From positions 663,810-727,809 of the forward strand of contig JADJVD010000001.1 in assembly GCA_016716745.1 (NCBI GenBank): DNA of 64,000 bases, read 5' to 3'. A program made the translations under genes and the position numbers. The notes under the pieces are model-generated. The model did not search any database. It saw only the letters and a list, made by a program, of their open reading frames with translations, and had not been told where the DNA came from. How positions within the stretch are numbered: position 1 is the first letter of the stretch; every line of letters starts with the position of its first letter. Source of the stretch: Hyphomicrobiales bacterium. GTDB taxonomy: Bacteria; Pseudomonadota; Alphaproteobacteria; Rhizobiales; Beijerinckiaceae. This document shows, one piece after another, positions 42,137-52,074 of this stretch.

Positions 42137-42888
42137 GCCGTCCTCGCGCGCGCCTGCGGGTCGAGGATGTCGCGCAAGCCGTCGCCGAGCAGGTTGAGCC
42201 CGAGGACGGTGACGAAGATCGCAAGGCCGGGGAAGATCGATATCCACGGCGCGGTGGTGATCTGGTCGCGCGCGTCCGAGAGCATGCTGCCCCAGCTCGG
42301 GAAAGGCGGGCGGATGCCGAGGCCGAGGAAGGAGAGCGCCGCCTCCGCGAGCACCGCGCCGCCCATGCCGAGCGTGCCGATGACGATGATCGGCCCGAGA
42401 ATGTTCGGCAGGATCTGCGTCAGCATGATGCGCAGATCGCCATAGCCGAGAATGCGCGCGGCCTGCACATAGCCTTGATTGCGTAGCGACAGGGTGGAGG
42501 CGCGGGCGAGGCGGCAGGTGTAGGACCAGTTGGTGAGCCCGAGCGCGATCAGCAGGCTGGTGAGGCCGGGGCTGAGGATCGCCATGATGGCCAGCGCGAA
42601 GACCAGACTCGGGATCGCCAGCATCATGTTGGTGAGGCCGCTCACCACATCGTCCCACCAGCCGCCCCAATAGCCGGCCGACATGCCGAGCGCGACGCCG
42701 ATCGCCGTGTTGATGAGCTGCGACAGCACGCCGACGGTGAGCGAGATGCGCGCGCCGTAGAGCACGCGGCTGTAGATGTCGCGGCCCTGCGCGTCGGTGC
42801 CGAACCAGAATTCGGCGCCCGGCGGCACCTCGGCGTTCATCAGATTGGCGTCCATCACCGGATCGGTGTGGGCGATGAGGGGGCTCAT
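42133..42888 (-). CDS. dppC: peptide ABC transporter permease, DppC type, short N-terminus
   Basis: 251 residues from the ATG at 42888, which overlaps the dppB stop by four bases. The permease core is intact: FGTDAQGRDIYSRVLYGARISL, then the EAA loop with RNQGYVQAARILGYGD, and LSFLGLGIRPPFPSWG. Family members normally start with a transmembrane helix before the LIAPYDP-like motif. Here the protein begins at that motif (MSPLIAHTDP), so the first helix is missing. Either the gene is N-terminally shortened or a start or frame error hides it. Confidence 0.88.
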
Positions 42889-43820
42889 GTGTATTTGATC
42901 CGTGGATCGATCGCCGCGCACAGCGCGTCGACCGTCAGGTTGATGACGAGGAAGATCATCACAATGGTCAGGATGGCGCCTTGCACCACGGGCAGATCGC
43001 GCAGGCTGACGCTGTCGATCAGCAGCGAGCCGAGGCCCGGCCACGAGAACAGTTTCTCGACCACAACCGCCTGGCCGATCACCGAGCCGAATTGCAGGCC
43101 GACCGTGGTGAGCACGATCACCAGCGCGTTGCGCGCCAGATGCCAGCGCACGACGCGCGTTTCGCTCATGCCCTTGGAGCGGGCGGTGCGCACGAAATCG
43201 GCGTCGAGAATCTCGAGCACGGCGGCGCGCGTCGTGCGCGCCAGCAGCGCCAGCGGCGAGACGCCGAGCGCGACGGCCGGCAGGAGGAGATGCTTCAGCC
43301 CGCCGTCGCCATAGCCGAAGGAGGGCAGCCAGCCGAGCTTCAGCGCGAAGAGATACATCAGCAGCAGGCCGAGCCAGAATTTCGGCAGCGACAGGCCGGA
43401 GACGGCCAGCACCATCGAGCCGGTGTCGATCAGGCTGCCGGGCCGCAGCGCCGCGACGAAGCCGAGCGGCACGCCGACGAAGATCGCAAACCCCATCGAG
43501 GCGAGCGCGAGCTGCGCGCTCGGCCACAGCCGCTCGGCGATCACCACGGCGACGGGCTGGCGGGTGCGGAAGGAGACGCCGAGATCGAACTGCGCGAGCT
43601 GCCCTACGTAACGGGCGAAGCGGACATAGATCGGATCCGACAGGCCGAGCTCGCGATTCATCCGCGCCATCGTCTCGGCGTCGAGCACGGACTTGCCGTC
43701 GTCGCCGAGCGACGAGGCGAAGCTGCCGGGGATGACGCTGAACAAAATGAAGATCAGCGCCGCCACGGCGAGCAGGATCGGGATCGTCTGGATCAGACGT
43801 CGCGCGAGATAGGAGAGCAT
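42885..43820 (-). CDS. dppB: peptide ABC transporter permease, DppB type
   Basis: 311 residues with the standard layout: an N-terminal helix (RRLIQTIPILLAVAALIFILF), a long periplasmic loop, then five more helices. The cytoplasmic EAA-type loop is DADFVRTARSKGMSETRVVRWHLARNAL. The ending AAIDPRIKYT is typical. It forms the membrane channel with DppC, in an operon with dppA upstream (63 bases) and dppC overlapping. Confidence 0.93.
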   Translation of the reverse strand: MLSYLARRLIQTIPILLAVAALIFILFSVIPGSFASSLGDDGKSVLDAETMARMNRELGLSDPIYVRFARYVGQLAQFDLGVSFRTRQPVAVVIAERLWPSAQLALASMGFAIFVGVPLGFVAALRPGSLIDTGSMVLAVSGLSLPKFWLGLLLMYLFALKLGWLPSFGYGDGGLKHLLLPAVALGVSPLALLARTTRAAVLEILDADFVRTARSKGMSETRVVRWHLARNALVIVLTTVGLQFGSVIGQAVVVEKLFSWPGLGSLLIDSVSLRDLPVVQGAILTIVMIFLVINLTVDALCAAIDPRIKYT

Positions 43821-43883
43821 GGGCGCCGCTCCGCGGGCGCCTCCCGTTGCGACGGAAGGCGACCGCGTGTCCTCAGGCGCGGC

Positions 43884-45473
43884 TCACTTGGCCGGCGAGG
43901 AGTCGTCGACCCACAGATCCTCGTAATATTGCAGCGCCAGCTCCGTCGCGTTGGCCTGCAGGCCGTGCAGCCACGGCTGATAGGCCATCACCGCCTTGTT
44001 GTAGTTGAAGAACCACACCGGCGCGTCGTCCAGCAGGATCTTGTTGACCTGCTTCAGCAGGCCGATGCGCTTGGCCTGATCGTCCGTCGCGTTCGCCTCG
44101 TCGAGCAGCTTGTCGACCGCCGGATTGTTGTAGAGCACATAGTTGCACTGCGATTGCGGCGTCTTGGAGTGGAAGCACTTCAGCGCCTCGTAGGGGTCGG
44201 GCCCGGTCGTGTTCGACCAGATGTAGGCCTGATACTCGCCCTTGCGCACGACCTCCGACAGCACGGTGCCCTCGACGGGCTTCACCTTCACCTTGATGTT
44301 GACCTTGGCGAGCATCGGGATGACGGCCTCGACAATCGGCTGGCCCCAGCTCTCGTTGGCGGAGGTCGTCCATTCGAACTCGAAGCCGTCGGCGTAGCCG
44401 GCCTCTTTCAGCAGCGCCTTCGCCTTTTCGGGATCGTAGGCGTAGGGCTTCAGCGTATCGTCGTAGGCGGGCGAGGAGGCCGGCAGCCAGCTCGTCGCGC
44501 GGAACGCCTTGTCCTTCACCAGCCGCTTGATGATGAGATCGGTGTCGATCGCGTGGTTGATCGCCTGGCGCACGCGCTTGTCGGCGAAGGGCTTGAAGGT
44601 CGGGTTCATGCCCATGTTGCGGGTGAACACCTCGGCGACCTCGAGCAGGTTCTTCGACAGCGCGGCGTCGGCCTTGTAGGCGACGTATTGCGCCGGGCCG
44701 AGCACCGAGGCGTCGATCTCCTTGTTGCGGAAGGCGACGTCGCGCGCCGCGGCCTCGCCCATGATGGCGATGACGATACGGTCGGCATAGGGCTTGCCCG
44801 GCTTGTAGAACTTCTCCCAGCGCTCGCCGACCATGCGCGAGCCCGGAACGTATTCGACGAATTTGTAGGGCCCGAGGCCGATGGGCTTGGACTGGAAGCT
44901 GTCCTTCTCCGCCTCGTCCGCCGGATAGATCGACAGATAGGAGTTCATGAAGCCGAAGCCGGGATCGGTCTTCTCGTCGAAGGTCATTTCGAGCGTGAAG
45001 TCGTCGATCTTCTTGAGGCCCGCGATCTCCTTGGCCTCGCCCTTCTGATAGGCGAGCGCGCCCTTGATCCCGCGCGCGTAGCGCGAGCCGGGATAGGCGA
45101 CCTTCGGGCTCATCATGCGCGTGAAGGTGTAGATCACGTCGTCGGCCGTCATCTGCCGGCCGTGATGGAAATAGGCGTCCTGGCGCAGCTTGAAGGTGTG
45201 AACCTTGCCGTCCGGCGAGGCGGTGACGGAGGTCGCCAGTTCCGGAACCGGCTTGTTGGCGACCGAGTCCCAATTGTAGAGCTGGCGATGGATCGCCTTG
45301 GCCCAGATCTCGTCCTGCGTGCGGTTGGTGGAGTGGATGTCGAGGCTGGCGAAGCTCGAGCCGTAGGGTGCGGTGAAGCGGATCGTGCCGCCCTTGCGCG
45401 GCGTTTGCGCCTGCGCCTGCGCGGCGAAGGCCGCCAGCGACAGCGCGGCGACGATGGCGACTTTTCTCAACAT
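43884..45473 (-). CDS. dppA: peptide ABC transporter substrate-binding protein, DppA type
   Basis: 529 residues from the ATG at 45473, preceded by GGGAGA. The signal peptide (MLRKVAIVAALSLAAFAAQA, cleaved near AQAQ) is followed by an extracytoplasmic solute-binding protein family 5 fold. Visible landmarks are KLRQDAYFHHGRQMTADDVIYTF, VRQAINHAIDTDLI and the C-terminal domain with LLKEAGYADGFEFEWT. It captures peptides in the periplasm and delivers them to DppBC. Ligand type is not readable. The Leu/Ala-rich leader is cleaved by signal peptidase I rather than being lipidated. Confidence 0.92.
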   Translation of the reverse strand: MLRKVAIVAALSLAAFAAQAQAQTPRKGGTIRFTAPYGSSFASLDIHSTNRTQDEIWAKAIHRQLYNWDSVANKPVPELATSVTASPDGKVHTFKLRQDAYFHHGRQMTADDVIYTFTRMMSPKVAYPGSRYARGIKGALAYQKGEAKEIAGLKKIDDFTLEMTFDEKTDPGFGFMNSYLSIYPADEAEKDSFQSKPIGLGPYKFVEYVPGSRMVGERWEKFYKPGKPYADRIVIAIMGEAAARDVAFRNKEIDASVLGPAQYVAYKADAALSKNLLEVAEVFTRNMGMNPTFKPFADKRVRQAINHAIDTDLIIKRLVKDKAFRATSWLPASSPAYDDTLKPYAYDPEKAKALLKEAGYADGFEFEWTTSANESWGQPIVEAVIPMLAKVNIKVKVKPVEGTVLSEVVRKGEYQAYIWSNTTGPDPYEALKCFHSKTPQSQCNYVLYNNPAVDKLLDEANATDDQAKRIGLLKQVNKILLDDAPVWFFNYNKAVMAYQPWLHGLQANATELALQYYEDLWVDDSSPAK

Positions 45474-45581
45474 CGGTGTTCTCCCTGCCACGAAGCTGCG
45501 GTCGGCCGCGGCCCCCCAAACCTCGATGCTATCGCGTTCTGGCCGTTTGTCTCCCCTCGATTTCTCAGGTCGCCGCGCGGC

Positions 45582-47234
45582 TCATGCGGAGCGCTCGTAG
45601 ACGACGCGGCCGCCCAGAATGGTCAGGTCGCAGCGCGTGTCCTCGAGGATTTCGCGCGGCGCGGCGCCGAGCAGGTCGCGCGAGAACACGGCGACGTCGG
45701 CGAGATAGCCCGGCGCGAGCTTGCCCTTCACGGCTTCCATTTTCTGGGAGAAGGCGCCGTATTCGGTGTAGGCCTGCAAGGCCGTCTCGATGGACACAGC
45801 CTCGTTCGCGTCCATCACCGTGCCGCGCCAGGTCTTGCGCGTCAGCATCGCGTGGAAGTTCGGGAAGGGATCGGGATCGCAGACCGGCGCGTCGCTGCCG
45901 GTGGCGGGCTTGAGGCCCAGCTCCATCCATGTGCGGAACGGGTAGCTGCGCAGGCCGCGCTCGGGGCCGAGCACGGCGAGGTAGGCGTCGCCGAAATCAT
46001 GCACGAACACCTGCTGCGGGCAGGGGTAGATGCCGGCCGCGACCATGCGGCGGTGATGTTCGGGCGTCGAGTAGCCGCAATGCTCGATGCGGTGGCGGCG
46101 GTCCGGATCGGGATGCGCGGCGAGCGCCAGTTCGTAGGCCGTGATCAATTGCTCGATCGCCGCGTCGCCGATGGCGTGGCAGGCGAGCCGATAGCCCTTC
46201 ACATGCGCGTCCATGACGAGACGGCGCACCTCCTCGTCGCTCATCATCTGCACGCCGGTCGTGCGATCTTCGCCGAGATAGGGCTCGCTCATCCACGCGG
46301 TGCGGCCGCCGGCGGAGCCGTCGAGGAACAGCTTCACCGCGCCGATGGCGAGCATATCGTCGCCGCCGCCGGTGACGAGGCCCGCCTCGTGGCAACGCGG
46401 CACGAGCGAGTGCCCCTCGTCGCCGCGGATGGTGAGCCAGACCCGCACGGGCAGGCGGCCCTCGCGTTTGGCGCGCTGATAGGCGGCGATCTCGCCGAAG
46501 CCGCCGATCTGGCCGACGGCGGCGTCCATGCAGCTGGTGATGCCGAGCGAGAGCAGGTGTTTTCCCGCGCGCTCGATGCAGGCGACGATCTCGTCCTCGC
46601 TCGCCTTCGGAATGGCGGCGCGCACGGGGTCGCGCGCGTTCTCGGCGAGCAGGCCCGTCAGGCGCCCGTCGCGTTGCTCGATCAGCCCGCCCGGCGGCGT
46701 CGGCGTCGTCTCGTCGATTCCGCCCGCCTTCAGCGCCAGCGAATTGCAGATCGAGATGTGGCCGCAGGCGCGCACCAGCATCACCGGATTATCGGGGGCG
46801 GCGCGGTCCAGCTCCTCGCGCAGCGGATGGCGGCCGACGTCGAGCTTGGTCTGGTCGTAGCCGCGCGCCAGCACCCATTTGCCGGGGCCGAGCAATTTCG
46901 CGCGCGCCGAGATGGCGTCGAGCAAGGATTGCAGCGTCGGCGCGGCGGCGGGCTTGGCGTCCACCCAGTCCATGACGAGGCCGAGCGAGACGAGATGCAG
47001 ATGCGAATCGTTGAGGCCGGGCGTCGCCAGCCGGCCGGCGAGGTCGATCATGCGCGTCGCCGGTCCGCGAAACCGCGCGATCTCGTCGTCGCGCCCGGCG
47101 GCCAGAACGAGACCGCGCCAGATCGCCAGCGCCTCGACCACGCCCTCGGCGCGGCCGCACCAGATCGGCCCGTTGCGCAGGATGATGTCGGCGGTCGGCG
47201 CGGCCATGCCGCTGTTGGCGGGGGACGGGGCCAT
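45582..47234 (-). CDS. amidohydrolase family protein (YtcJ-like)
   Basis: 550 residues, with GGAGAAG upstream of the ATG at 47234. The amidohydrolase metal site starts with GLNDSHLHL (His-x-His) near residue 78. Further ligands are His in LACHAIGDAAI near 332, the RIEHCG segment near 361 and Asp in ATGSDAPVCDPDPF near 430. This is the amidohydrolase_3 type, which deacylates or hydrolyses amide bonds of varied substrates. It lies between the M81 peptidase and dppA genes on the same strand and so likely belongs to the same peptide-use cluster. Confidence 0.9.
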   Translation of the reverse strand: MAPSPANSGMAAPTADIILRNGPIWCGRAEGVVEALAIWRGLVLAAGRDDEIARFRGPATRMIDLAGRLATPGLNDSHLHLVSLGLVMDWVDAKPAAAPTLQSLLDAISARAKLLGPGKWVLARGYDQTKLDVGRHPLREELDRAAPDNPVMLVRACGHISICNSLALKAGGIDETTPTPPGGLIEQRDGRLTGLLAENARDPVRAAIPKASEDEIVACIERAGKHLLSLGITSCMDAAVGQIGGFGEIAAYQRAKREGRLPVRVWLTIRGDEGHSLVPRCHEAGLVTGGGDDMLAIGAVKLFLDGSAGGRTAWMSEPYLGEDRTTGVQMMSDEEVRRLVMDAHVKGYRLACHAIGDAAIEQLITAYELALAAHPDPDRRHRIEHCGYSTPEHHRRMVAAGIYPCPQQVFVHDFGDAYLAVLGPERGLRSYPFRTWMELGLKPATGSDAPVCDPDPFPNFHAMLTRKTWRGTVMDANEAVSIETALQAYTEYGAFSQKMEAVKGKLAPGYLADVAVFSRDLLGAAPREILEDTRCDLTILGGRVVYERSA

Positions 47235-47290
47235 GATGCGCGCTTCTCCATGATGGGTGTCGGTTGCGAGGGTCGCCGCGAGCGCGGTCC

Positions 47291-48763
47291 CTAGATGTCG
47301 TCGAGCGGCCAGATCGGCCGGCGCACATGCCGGTAGGGCCGCTGCTTGAAGTTGCGCGTCGCCAGCGCGCCGGTGTCGACCTCGACGATCTGCCGCGCGA
47401 TCGGCGCGAAGGCGGCGCGGAAATGCTGCATCGACTTCACGACCAGCGTCGCCTTGCGCGTCGGGTCGAGGCCGAGCGAGGTGAATTGCGCAAGGTCGGT
47501 CGCCTGCCCGTTATGGGTGATGACGACGATCTCGACGCCGTCGACGCGCAAGAGCGCGCTCAAGCCGTAATTGCGCCACGTCCCGCCGCCCATCGGCCCG
47601 TAACAGATGAAGCGCCCGTCGGTGAGCGCCACGACATGCGCAGTCAGCTCCAGCGGCCCGCCGCCCATCGCGGGATCGACCTTGCCGCCGAGGCGCAGCG
47701 TCACGCGATTGCCGACGCCGGCGGCCTGCGCGGCCAGCGCCGCCTCGGGATCGCGGATGGCGTGGAAGCCGACGTTCCGCAGTCCGGCCTCGAGAATGGC
47801 GGCGAGCAGGGCGGTGGCGTCGCCATAGGCGCCGGCGCCGGGATTGTCGGAATAGTCGGAGATCACGAGCGGCTTCGTCGCGCCGGCCTCGCCCGCCCTG
47901 GCCATCGCCATCGCCTCGGCGAGCGGCGTGAAGCGGATGGTCGAGACCGTCCGGTTCTCCCAGACATAGTCCATCAGCGCCTCGGCGATCGCCTGCGCGG
48001 CGTCGCGATCCTGCGCCGTCACGGCGACCGAGGGGCCGATGTCGTGCACGTCGGCGGAGGAAAATCCCGCCTGCAGGCTGACGACCAGCGCCTTTCCGCT
48101 GGCCTCCAGTTCGTCGCCGCGGCGCAGCAGCTCGATCACCGGGGGCGAGGTGGAGCGCCCGCCGTCGAGCGCATAGAGGATCGGGCGGCGCGCCACCGCG
48201 ACCTTCGGGCGGATCTCGCCCGCCATCGCGCGTTCGAGCAGCGCCGCCCCCTGATGCATCCGCTCGTATTCGTCGACATGCGGATAGGTGCGGTAGGAGA
48301 TCAGCGCGCTGGCGTTGTCGGCCATGCGTTGCGTCAGCGTCGCGTGCAGATCGAGAATGACGACGATGGGAACGTCGGGCCCGAGCCGGGCGCGCAGGCG
48401 CTCCAGCAGCGCGCCCTCGCCGTCGTCGTCGCTCGCCGTCGCCATCGCCCCGTGCAGATGCAGCAGAACGCCGTCGACGCCCCGCGCCGCCTCGACGATC
48501 AGACCGGCGAAGGTCTCGAACGCCGCGTCCGTGACGCGACCGGAGGGGTTGGCGTGCGCCGCCAGCGGATGGACGAGCCGCCAGCCGTAAGTCTCCGCGG
48601 CCTCGAAGGCGGCGCCGAGCGCGGTGCGCGTGCCGCGAAAGGCGGCGGCCACCTCCTCGCCGACATGGCAGCCGGCGGCGCGGAACGCCGCCTCGCCGGT
48701 CGGCTGCACGCTGAACGTGTTCGTCTCGTGCATGAATTCGGCGGTCAGCACCGTCCGTCGCAT
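47291..48763 (-). CDS. M81 family metallopeptidase (MlrC-like)
   Basis: 490 residues from the ATG at 48763, which gives the canonical start MRRTVLTAEFMHETNTFS with the metal-binding His-Glu. Other conserved parts are VILDLHATLTQRM (Asp-x-His), YRTYPHVDEYERM and DYSDNPGAGAYGDATAL. The M81 family includes microcystinase C, which cleaves linear and tetrapeptide products of microcystin, but most members act on unknown peptides. It is the first gene of the minus-strand cluster and is divergent from rimM. Confidence 0.92.
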   Translation of the reverse strand: MRRTVLTAEFMHETNTFSVQPTGEAAFRAAGCHVGEEVAAAFRGTRTALGAAFEAAETYGWRLVHPLAAHANPSGRVTDAAFETFAGLIVEAARGVDGVLLHLHGAMATASDDDGEGALLERLRARLGPDVPIVVILDLHATLTQRMADNASALISYRTYPHVDEYERMHQGAALLERAMAGEIRPKVAVARRPILYALDGGRSTSPPVIELLRRGDELEASGKALVVSLQAGFSSADVHDIGPSVAVTAQDRDAAQAIAEALMDYVWENRTVSTIRFTPLAEAMAMARAGEAGATKPLVISDYSDNPGAGAYGDATALLAAILEAGLRNVGFHAIRDPEAALAAQAAGVGNRVTLRLGGKVDPAMGGGPLELTAHVVALTDGRFICYGPMGGGTWRNYGLSALLRVDGVEIVVITHNGQATDLAQFTSLGLDPTRKATLVVKSMQHFRAAFAPIARQIVEVDTGALATRNFKQRPYRHVRRPIWPLDDI

Positions 48764-48928
48764 GTCTGTGCCGCCCCTGTGCGCCTCGCCTTGCGCCATC
48801 CTGACCGAACGCGGGGCCGGATCAATCGCGGACGGCTGCGCCGGGCGCATGGCCCACCCGCCGATTTGGTGCGGCGGCGCGGCCGCCTCGCATTGCGGGC
48901 CGGCCGCGCGCCGGCTACATCGCGGGCC

Positions 48929-49417
48929 ATGTCCGACACCGTTCTCATCGCCGTCTTCGGCGCGCCGCATGGCGTGCGCGGAGAGATGCGCCTGAAGTCC
49001 TTCACCGCCGATCCGGCGGATTTCGACGCCTACGGCCCGTTGCGGGACGCGCGCGGGCGGGCGTTCGAGATCCTCGCCAAGCGGCCCGTGAAGGGCGATC
49101 TGTTCGTCGTGCGCGTGAAGGGCGTCGACGACCGCACGGGCGCGGAGGCGCTGACCAATGTCGAGCTGCGAGTGCCGCGCGCGGCGCTGCCGCCGGCCGA
49201 GGATGGCGAGTTCTATCATGCCGACCTGATCGGCCTCGCCGCCGTCGACGAGGCGGGGGGCGAGGTCGGCGAGGTGGTCGACGTTCTGAACTACGGCGCC
49301 GGCGACATTCTGGAGATCGCGCCCGCGGGCGGCGGCGAGACGATCCTCTTGCCGTTCAACGACGATTTTGCGCCGACCGTCGATCTGGCGGGGCGGCGGA
49401 TCGTCGTGCGGACCTAG
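48929..49417 (+). CDS. rimM: ribosome maturation factor RimM
   Basis: 162 residues from the ATG at 48929. The N-terminal RimM barrel starts with VLIAVFGAPHGVRGEMRLKSFT, and the C-terminal PRC-barrel-like domain has EFYHADLIGL and ILLPFNDDFAP. It assists 30S head assembly through S19. In many Alphaproteobacteria rimM sits in an rpsP-rimM-trmD group, but here it stands alone. Its stop overlaps the convergent RraA-like gene by three bases. Confidence 0.95.
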   Translation: MSDTVLIAVFGAPHGVRGEMRLKSFTADPADFDAYGPLRDARGRAFEILAKRPVKGDLFVVRVKGVDDRTGAEALTNVELRVPRAALPPAEDGEFYHADLIGLAAVDEAGGEVGEVVDVLNYGAGDILEIAPAGGGETILLPFNDDFAPTVDLAGRRIVVRT

Positions 49418-50070
49418 AGGATCCCGTAGCGGGCGAAGACGTCGGCCAGTCTGTCGCCCCTGCGCAGGTCGGCGAGTGTGCTCCTCTCGCCGCTCGCCTT
49501 GTCCAGCGCCAGGCGCAGCGTCTCGGCCTCGATCGCTTTCGGCACGACGATCACGCCGTCCGCGTCCCCCACCACGAGATCGCCGCTCTCGACGGGCGCG
49601 CCGGCGCATTCGATCGGCTCGTCGATCGCCATGACGCGCCCTCGCCCCTTCGAGTCGAGCGGCGCGACGCCGCCGTGGAAGACCGGGAAGCCGAGCGCGC
49701 GGATGGCGCGCACATCGCGCACGCAGCCGTCCATCACCGCGCCGGCGGCCCCGCGCGCCATCGCGGCCGTGGTCAGCAACTCGCCCCACGGGCCGATCCG
49801 CTCGCCATTGGCGCAGGCGAAGACGGGAATCTCGCCCGGCCTCAGCGAGTCGATGAGCGCGATCTCCAGCTCGTAGGGGTTGACCCCCTCCTTCGCATGC
49901 CAGACCTCCATGAAGGCGGCTGTGCGGGCGCGGCCCACCATCACGCGCCCCTCGTCGAGCGGGCGGATGCGCGCGGCGAGCGCCTGCCGGCGATGGCCGA
50001 GCTGATCGAGACAATCCGACAGAACGGAGACGAAGAGCTTTTCGCCGATCTCGGCCAGCGACATCGCCAT
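49414..50070 (-). CDS. RraA family protein (HMG aldolase/oxaloacetate decarboxylase-like)
   Basis: 218 residues from the ATG at 50070, preceded by a strong GAGGGAGGGG site. RraA fold features are GPWGELLTTAAMARGAAGAVMDGCVRD near residue 95 and GDLVVGDADGVIVVP near 168. Distant family members either inhibit RNase E (RraA) or act as class II aldolases for 4-hydroxy-4-methyl-2-oxoglutarate. The catalytic Asp/Arg pair (DGCVRD) suggests the enzyme type. It overlaps the 3' end of rimM. Confidence 0.85.
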   Translation of the reverse strand: MAMSLAEIGEKLFVSVLSDCLDQLGHRRQALAARIRPLDEGRVMVGRARTAAFMEVWHAKEGVNPYELEIALIDSLRPGEIPVFACANGERIGPWGELLTTAAMARGAAGAVMDGCVRDVRAIRALGFPVFHGGVAPLDSKGRGRVMAIDEPIECAGAPVESGDLVVGDADGVIVVPKAIEAETLRLALDKASGERSTLADLRRGDRLADVFARYGIL

Positions 50071-50155
50071 GCGCCCCTCCCTCTGCTCCGCGCGCTCTGT
50101 CGCGGCGCGCCCAGGCGATATTGGCAAGCGCCCCGGCCCGTGTCATTCGATTGTC

Positions 50156-51439
50156 ATGACCCTTTCGCTCGCCGCATCCACGGATCTCGCCGCCGAAATG
50201 GCCGCCCTCGGGCGCGCCGCCCGCGCCGCCGCGCGCGTTCTGGCGCTGGCGAGGCCGGAGGCGAAGAACGCCGCGCTGATCGCCGCCGCCGCCGCGCTGC
50301 GGCAGAGCGCGGCCGGGATCGTCGCCGCCAATCGGCGCGATTACGAGGAGGCGGCCGCGCGCGGCACGGCGCCCGCCTTCCTCGACCGGCTGAAGCTCGA
50401 CGGCCCGCGCATCGAGGCGATGGCGAAGGGGCTGGAGGACATCGCGGCGCTGCCCGATCCCGTCGGCCGCACACTGGCGACCTTCACGCGGCCGAACGGC
50501 CTCGTCATCGAGCGCGTGGCGACGCCGCTCGGCGTCGTCGGCGTCATCTACGAGAGCCGGCCGAACGTCACGGCGGATGCGGGGGGCCTCTGCCTGAAGT
50601 CCGGCAACGCGGCGATCCTGCGCGGCGGCTCGGAGAGTTTCCGCTCGACCCAAGCGATCCACGCCTGCCTCGTCGAGGGCTTGCGCGCGGCGGGCCTGCC
50701 CGAGGCGGCTATCTCGCGCGCGCCGACGACGGATCGCGCCGCCGTCGGCATGATGCTCGCCGGCCTCGACGGCGCCATCGACGTGATCGTGCCGCGCGGC
50801 GGCAAGAGCCTCGTGGCGCGCGTGCAGAGCGAGGCGCGCGTGCCGGTGTTCGCCCATCTCGACGGGATCGTGCACGTCTATGTCCACGCCGCCGCCGATC
50901 TCGAGGTCGCCCGGCGCATCGTCCTCAACTCGAAGATGCGCCGCACCGGCGTCTGCGGCGCGGCCGAGACGCTGCTGGTGGACCGCGCCTGCGCGGCGAC
51001 GCACCTCGCCCCCCTCGTCGCTACGCTGCTGGGCGCCGGCTGCGCCGTGCGCGGCGACGCGGCGACGCAGGCCGTCGATCCGCGCGTGACGCCGGCGAGC
51101 GAGGAGGATTGGGGGACCGAATATCTCGACGCGATCATCGCGGTGAAGATCGTCGACGGGCTGGACGCCGCCATCGCGCATGTCGAGCGATACGGCTCGC
51201 ATCACACCGACTGCATCGTCACGCGCGACGAGGCTGCGGCGGAGCGCTTTCTGGCGGAGGTCGATTCGGCCATCGTGCTGCGCAACGCCTCGACGCAATT
51301 CGCCGATGGCGGCGAGTTCGGCTTCGGCGCCGAGATCGGCATCGCCACGGGCCGGATGCATGCGCGCGGGCCGGTCGGCGTCGAGCAGCTGACGAGCTTC
51401 AACTATCGCGTGCGCGGCGACGGACAGGTGCGGCCCTGA
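50156..51439 (+). CDS. proA: glutamate-5-semialdehyde dehydrogenase
   Basis: 427 residues from the ATG at 50156. It catalyses the second step of proline synthesis, reducing glutamyl phosphate with NADPH. Diagnostic motifs are PLGVVGVIYESRPNVTADAGG near residue 125, the catalytic Cys in RRTGVCGAAETLL near 268, and EFGFGAEIGIATGRMHARGPVG at the C-terminus. It begins the plus-strand run proA-nadD-rsfS-rlmH, a common alphaproteobacterial arrangement. Confidence 0.96.
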   Translation: MTLSLAASTDLAAEMAALGRAARAAARVLALARPEAKNAALIAAAAALRQSAAGIVAANRRDYEEAAARGTAPAFLDRLKLDGPRIEAMAKGLEDIAALPDPVGRTLATFTRPNGLVIERVATPLGVVGVIYESRPNVTADAGGLCLKSGNAAILRGGSESFRSTQAIHACLVEGLRAAGLPEAAISRAPTTDRAAVGMMLAGLDGAIDVIVPRGGKSLVARVQSEARVPVFAHLDGIVHVYVHAAADLEVARRIVLNSKMRRTGVCGAAETLLVDRACAATHLAPLVATLLGAGCAVRGDAATQAVDPRVTPASEEDWGTEYLDAIIAVKIVDGLDAAIAHVERYGSHHTDCIVTRDEAAAERFLAEVDSAIVLRNASTQFADGGEFGFGAEIGIATGRMHARGPVGVEQLTSFNYRVRGDGQVRP

Positions 51440-51483
51440 CGCGAACGCCGGTCTATCGGGGCCTGCCGCCCTCGGCGCCGGGC

Positions 51484-52074
51484 ATGGCGATCGGGCTGTT
51501 CGGCGGGTCGTTCGATCCGGCGCATGAGGGCCATCTGCTCGTCTCCGACATGGCGCTGCGGCGCCTGCGGCTCGACCGCGTCTGGTGGATCGTCACCCCC
51601 GGCAATCCGCTGAAGGCGACGCAGGGGCGTCCCCCGCAGATGGAGCGGATGCAGGCGGCGGCCAGGCTTATCGACGATCCGCGCGTCGCCGTCACCGGCT
51701 TCGAGGCGCGGATCGGCACGCGCTACACCGCGCAGGTTCTGGCCTGGCTGAGGCGGCGGCGCGACGACGTCGATTTCGTCTGGATCATGGGCGCGGACAA
51801 TCTACGCCAGCTGCACCAGTGGAAGGACTGGCGCTCGATCGCGGCGTCGACGCCGATGGCGATCGTCGACCGGCCGGGGGCGACGCTCTCCGGCCCGCTC
51901 GGCCGCGCCGGACGGGCGCTGGCGGCCTATCGCGTGCCGGAATCGCAGGCCGCCACGCTCGCCTGGCGCGCGCCGCCCGCCTGGACGGTTCTGCACGGGC
52001 CGCGCTCGTCGCTTTCCTCGACGGAATTGCGCCGGCGCGCGGCGGCGGACGCGTCGGCGAGCCGGCCGCATTGA
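51484..52074 (+). CDS. nadD: nicotinate-nucleotide adenylyltransferase
   Basis: 196 residues from the first ATG in frame (51484); related proteins often start about 12 residues earlier, and the frame is open back through PVYRGLPPSAPG without an ATG, GTG or TTG that I can favour. Nucleotidyltransferase motifs are GLFGGSFDPAHEGHLL (His-x-x-His) and FVWIMGADNL, ending with SSTELRRR. It adenylates nicotinate mononucleotide in NAD synthesis. The stop overlaps the likely rsfS start (TTGA). Confidence 0.93.
   Translation: MAIGLFGGSFDPAHEGHLLVSDMALRRLRLDRVWWIVTPGNPLKATQGRPPQMERMQAAARLIDDPRVAVTGFEARIGTRYTAQVLAWLRRRRDDVDFVWIMGADNLRQLHQWKDWRSIAASTPMAIVDRPGATLSGPLGRAGRALAAYRVPESQAATLAWRAPPAWTVLHGPRSSLSSTELRRRAAADASASRPH

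Noticed and set aside
42981..47294. A 1437-codon open frame on the plus strand
   Set aside because: It is antisense to dppB, dppA and the amidohydrolase gene, is mostly Arg/Ala/Gly/Asp, and has no family resemblance. It is a high-GC shadow frame.
48764..51361. Minus-strand extension of the M81 peptidase frame upstream through rimM and proA
   Set aside because: Only the part from the ATG at 48763 resembles a protein family. The upstream part is antisense to rimM and proA.
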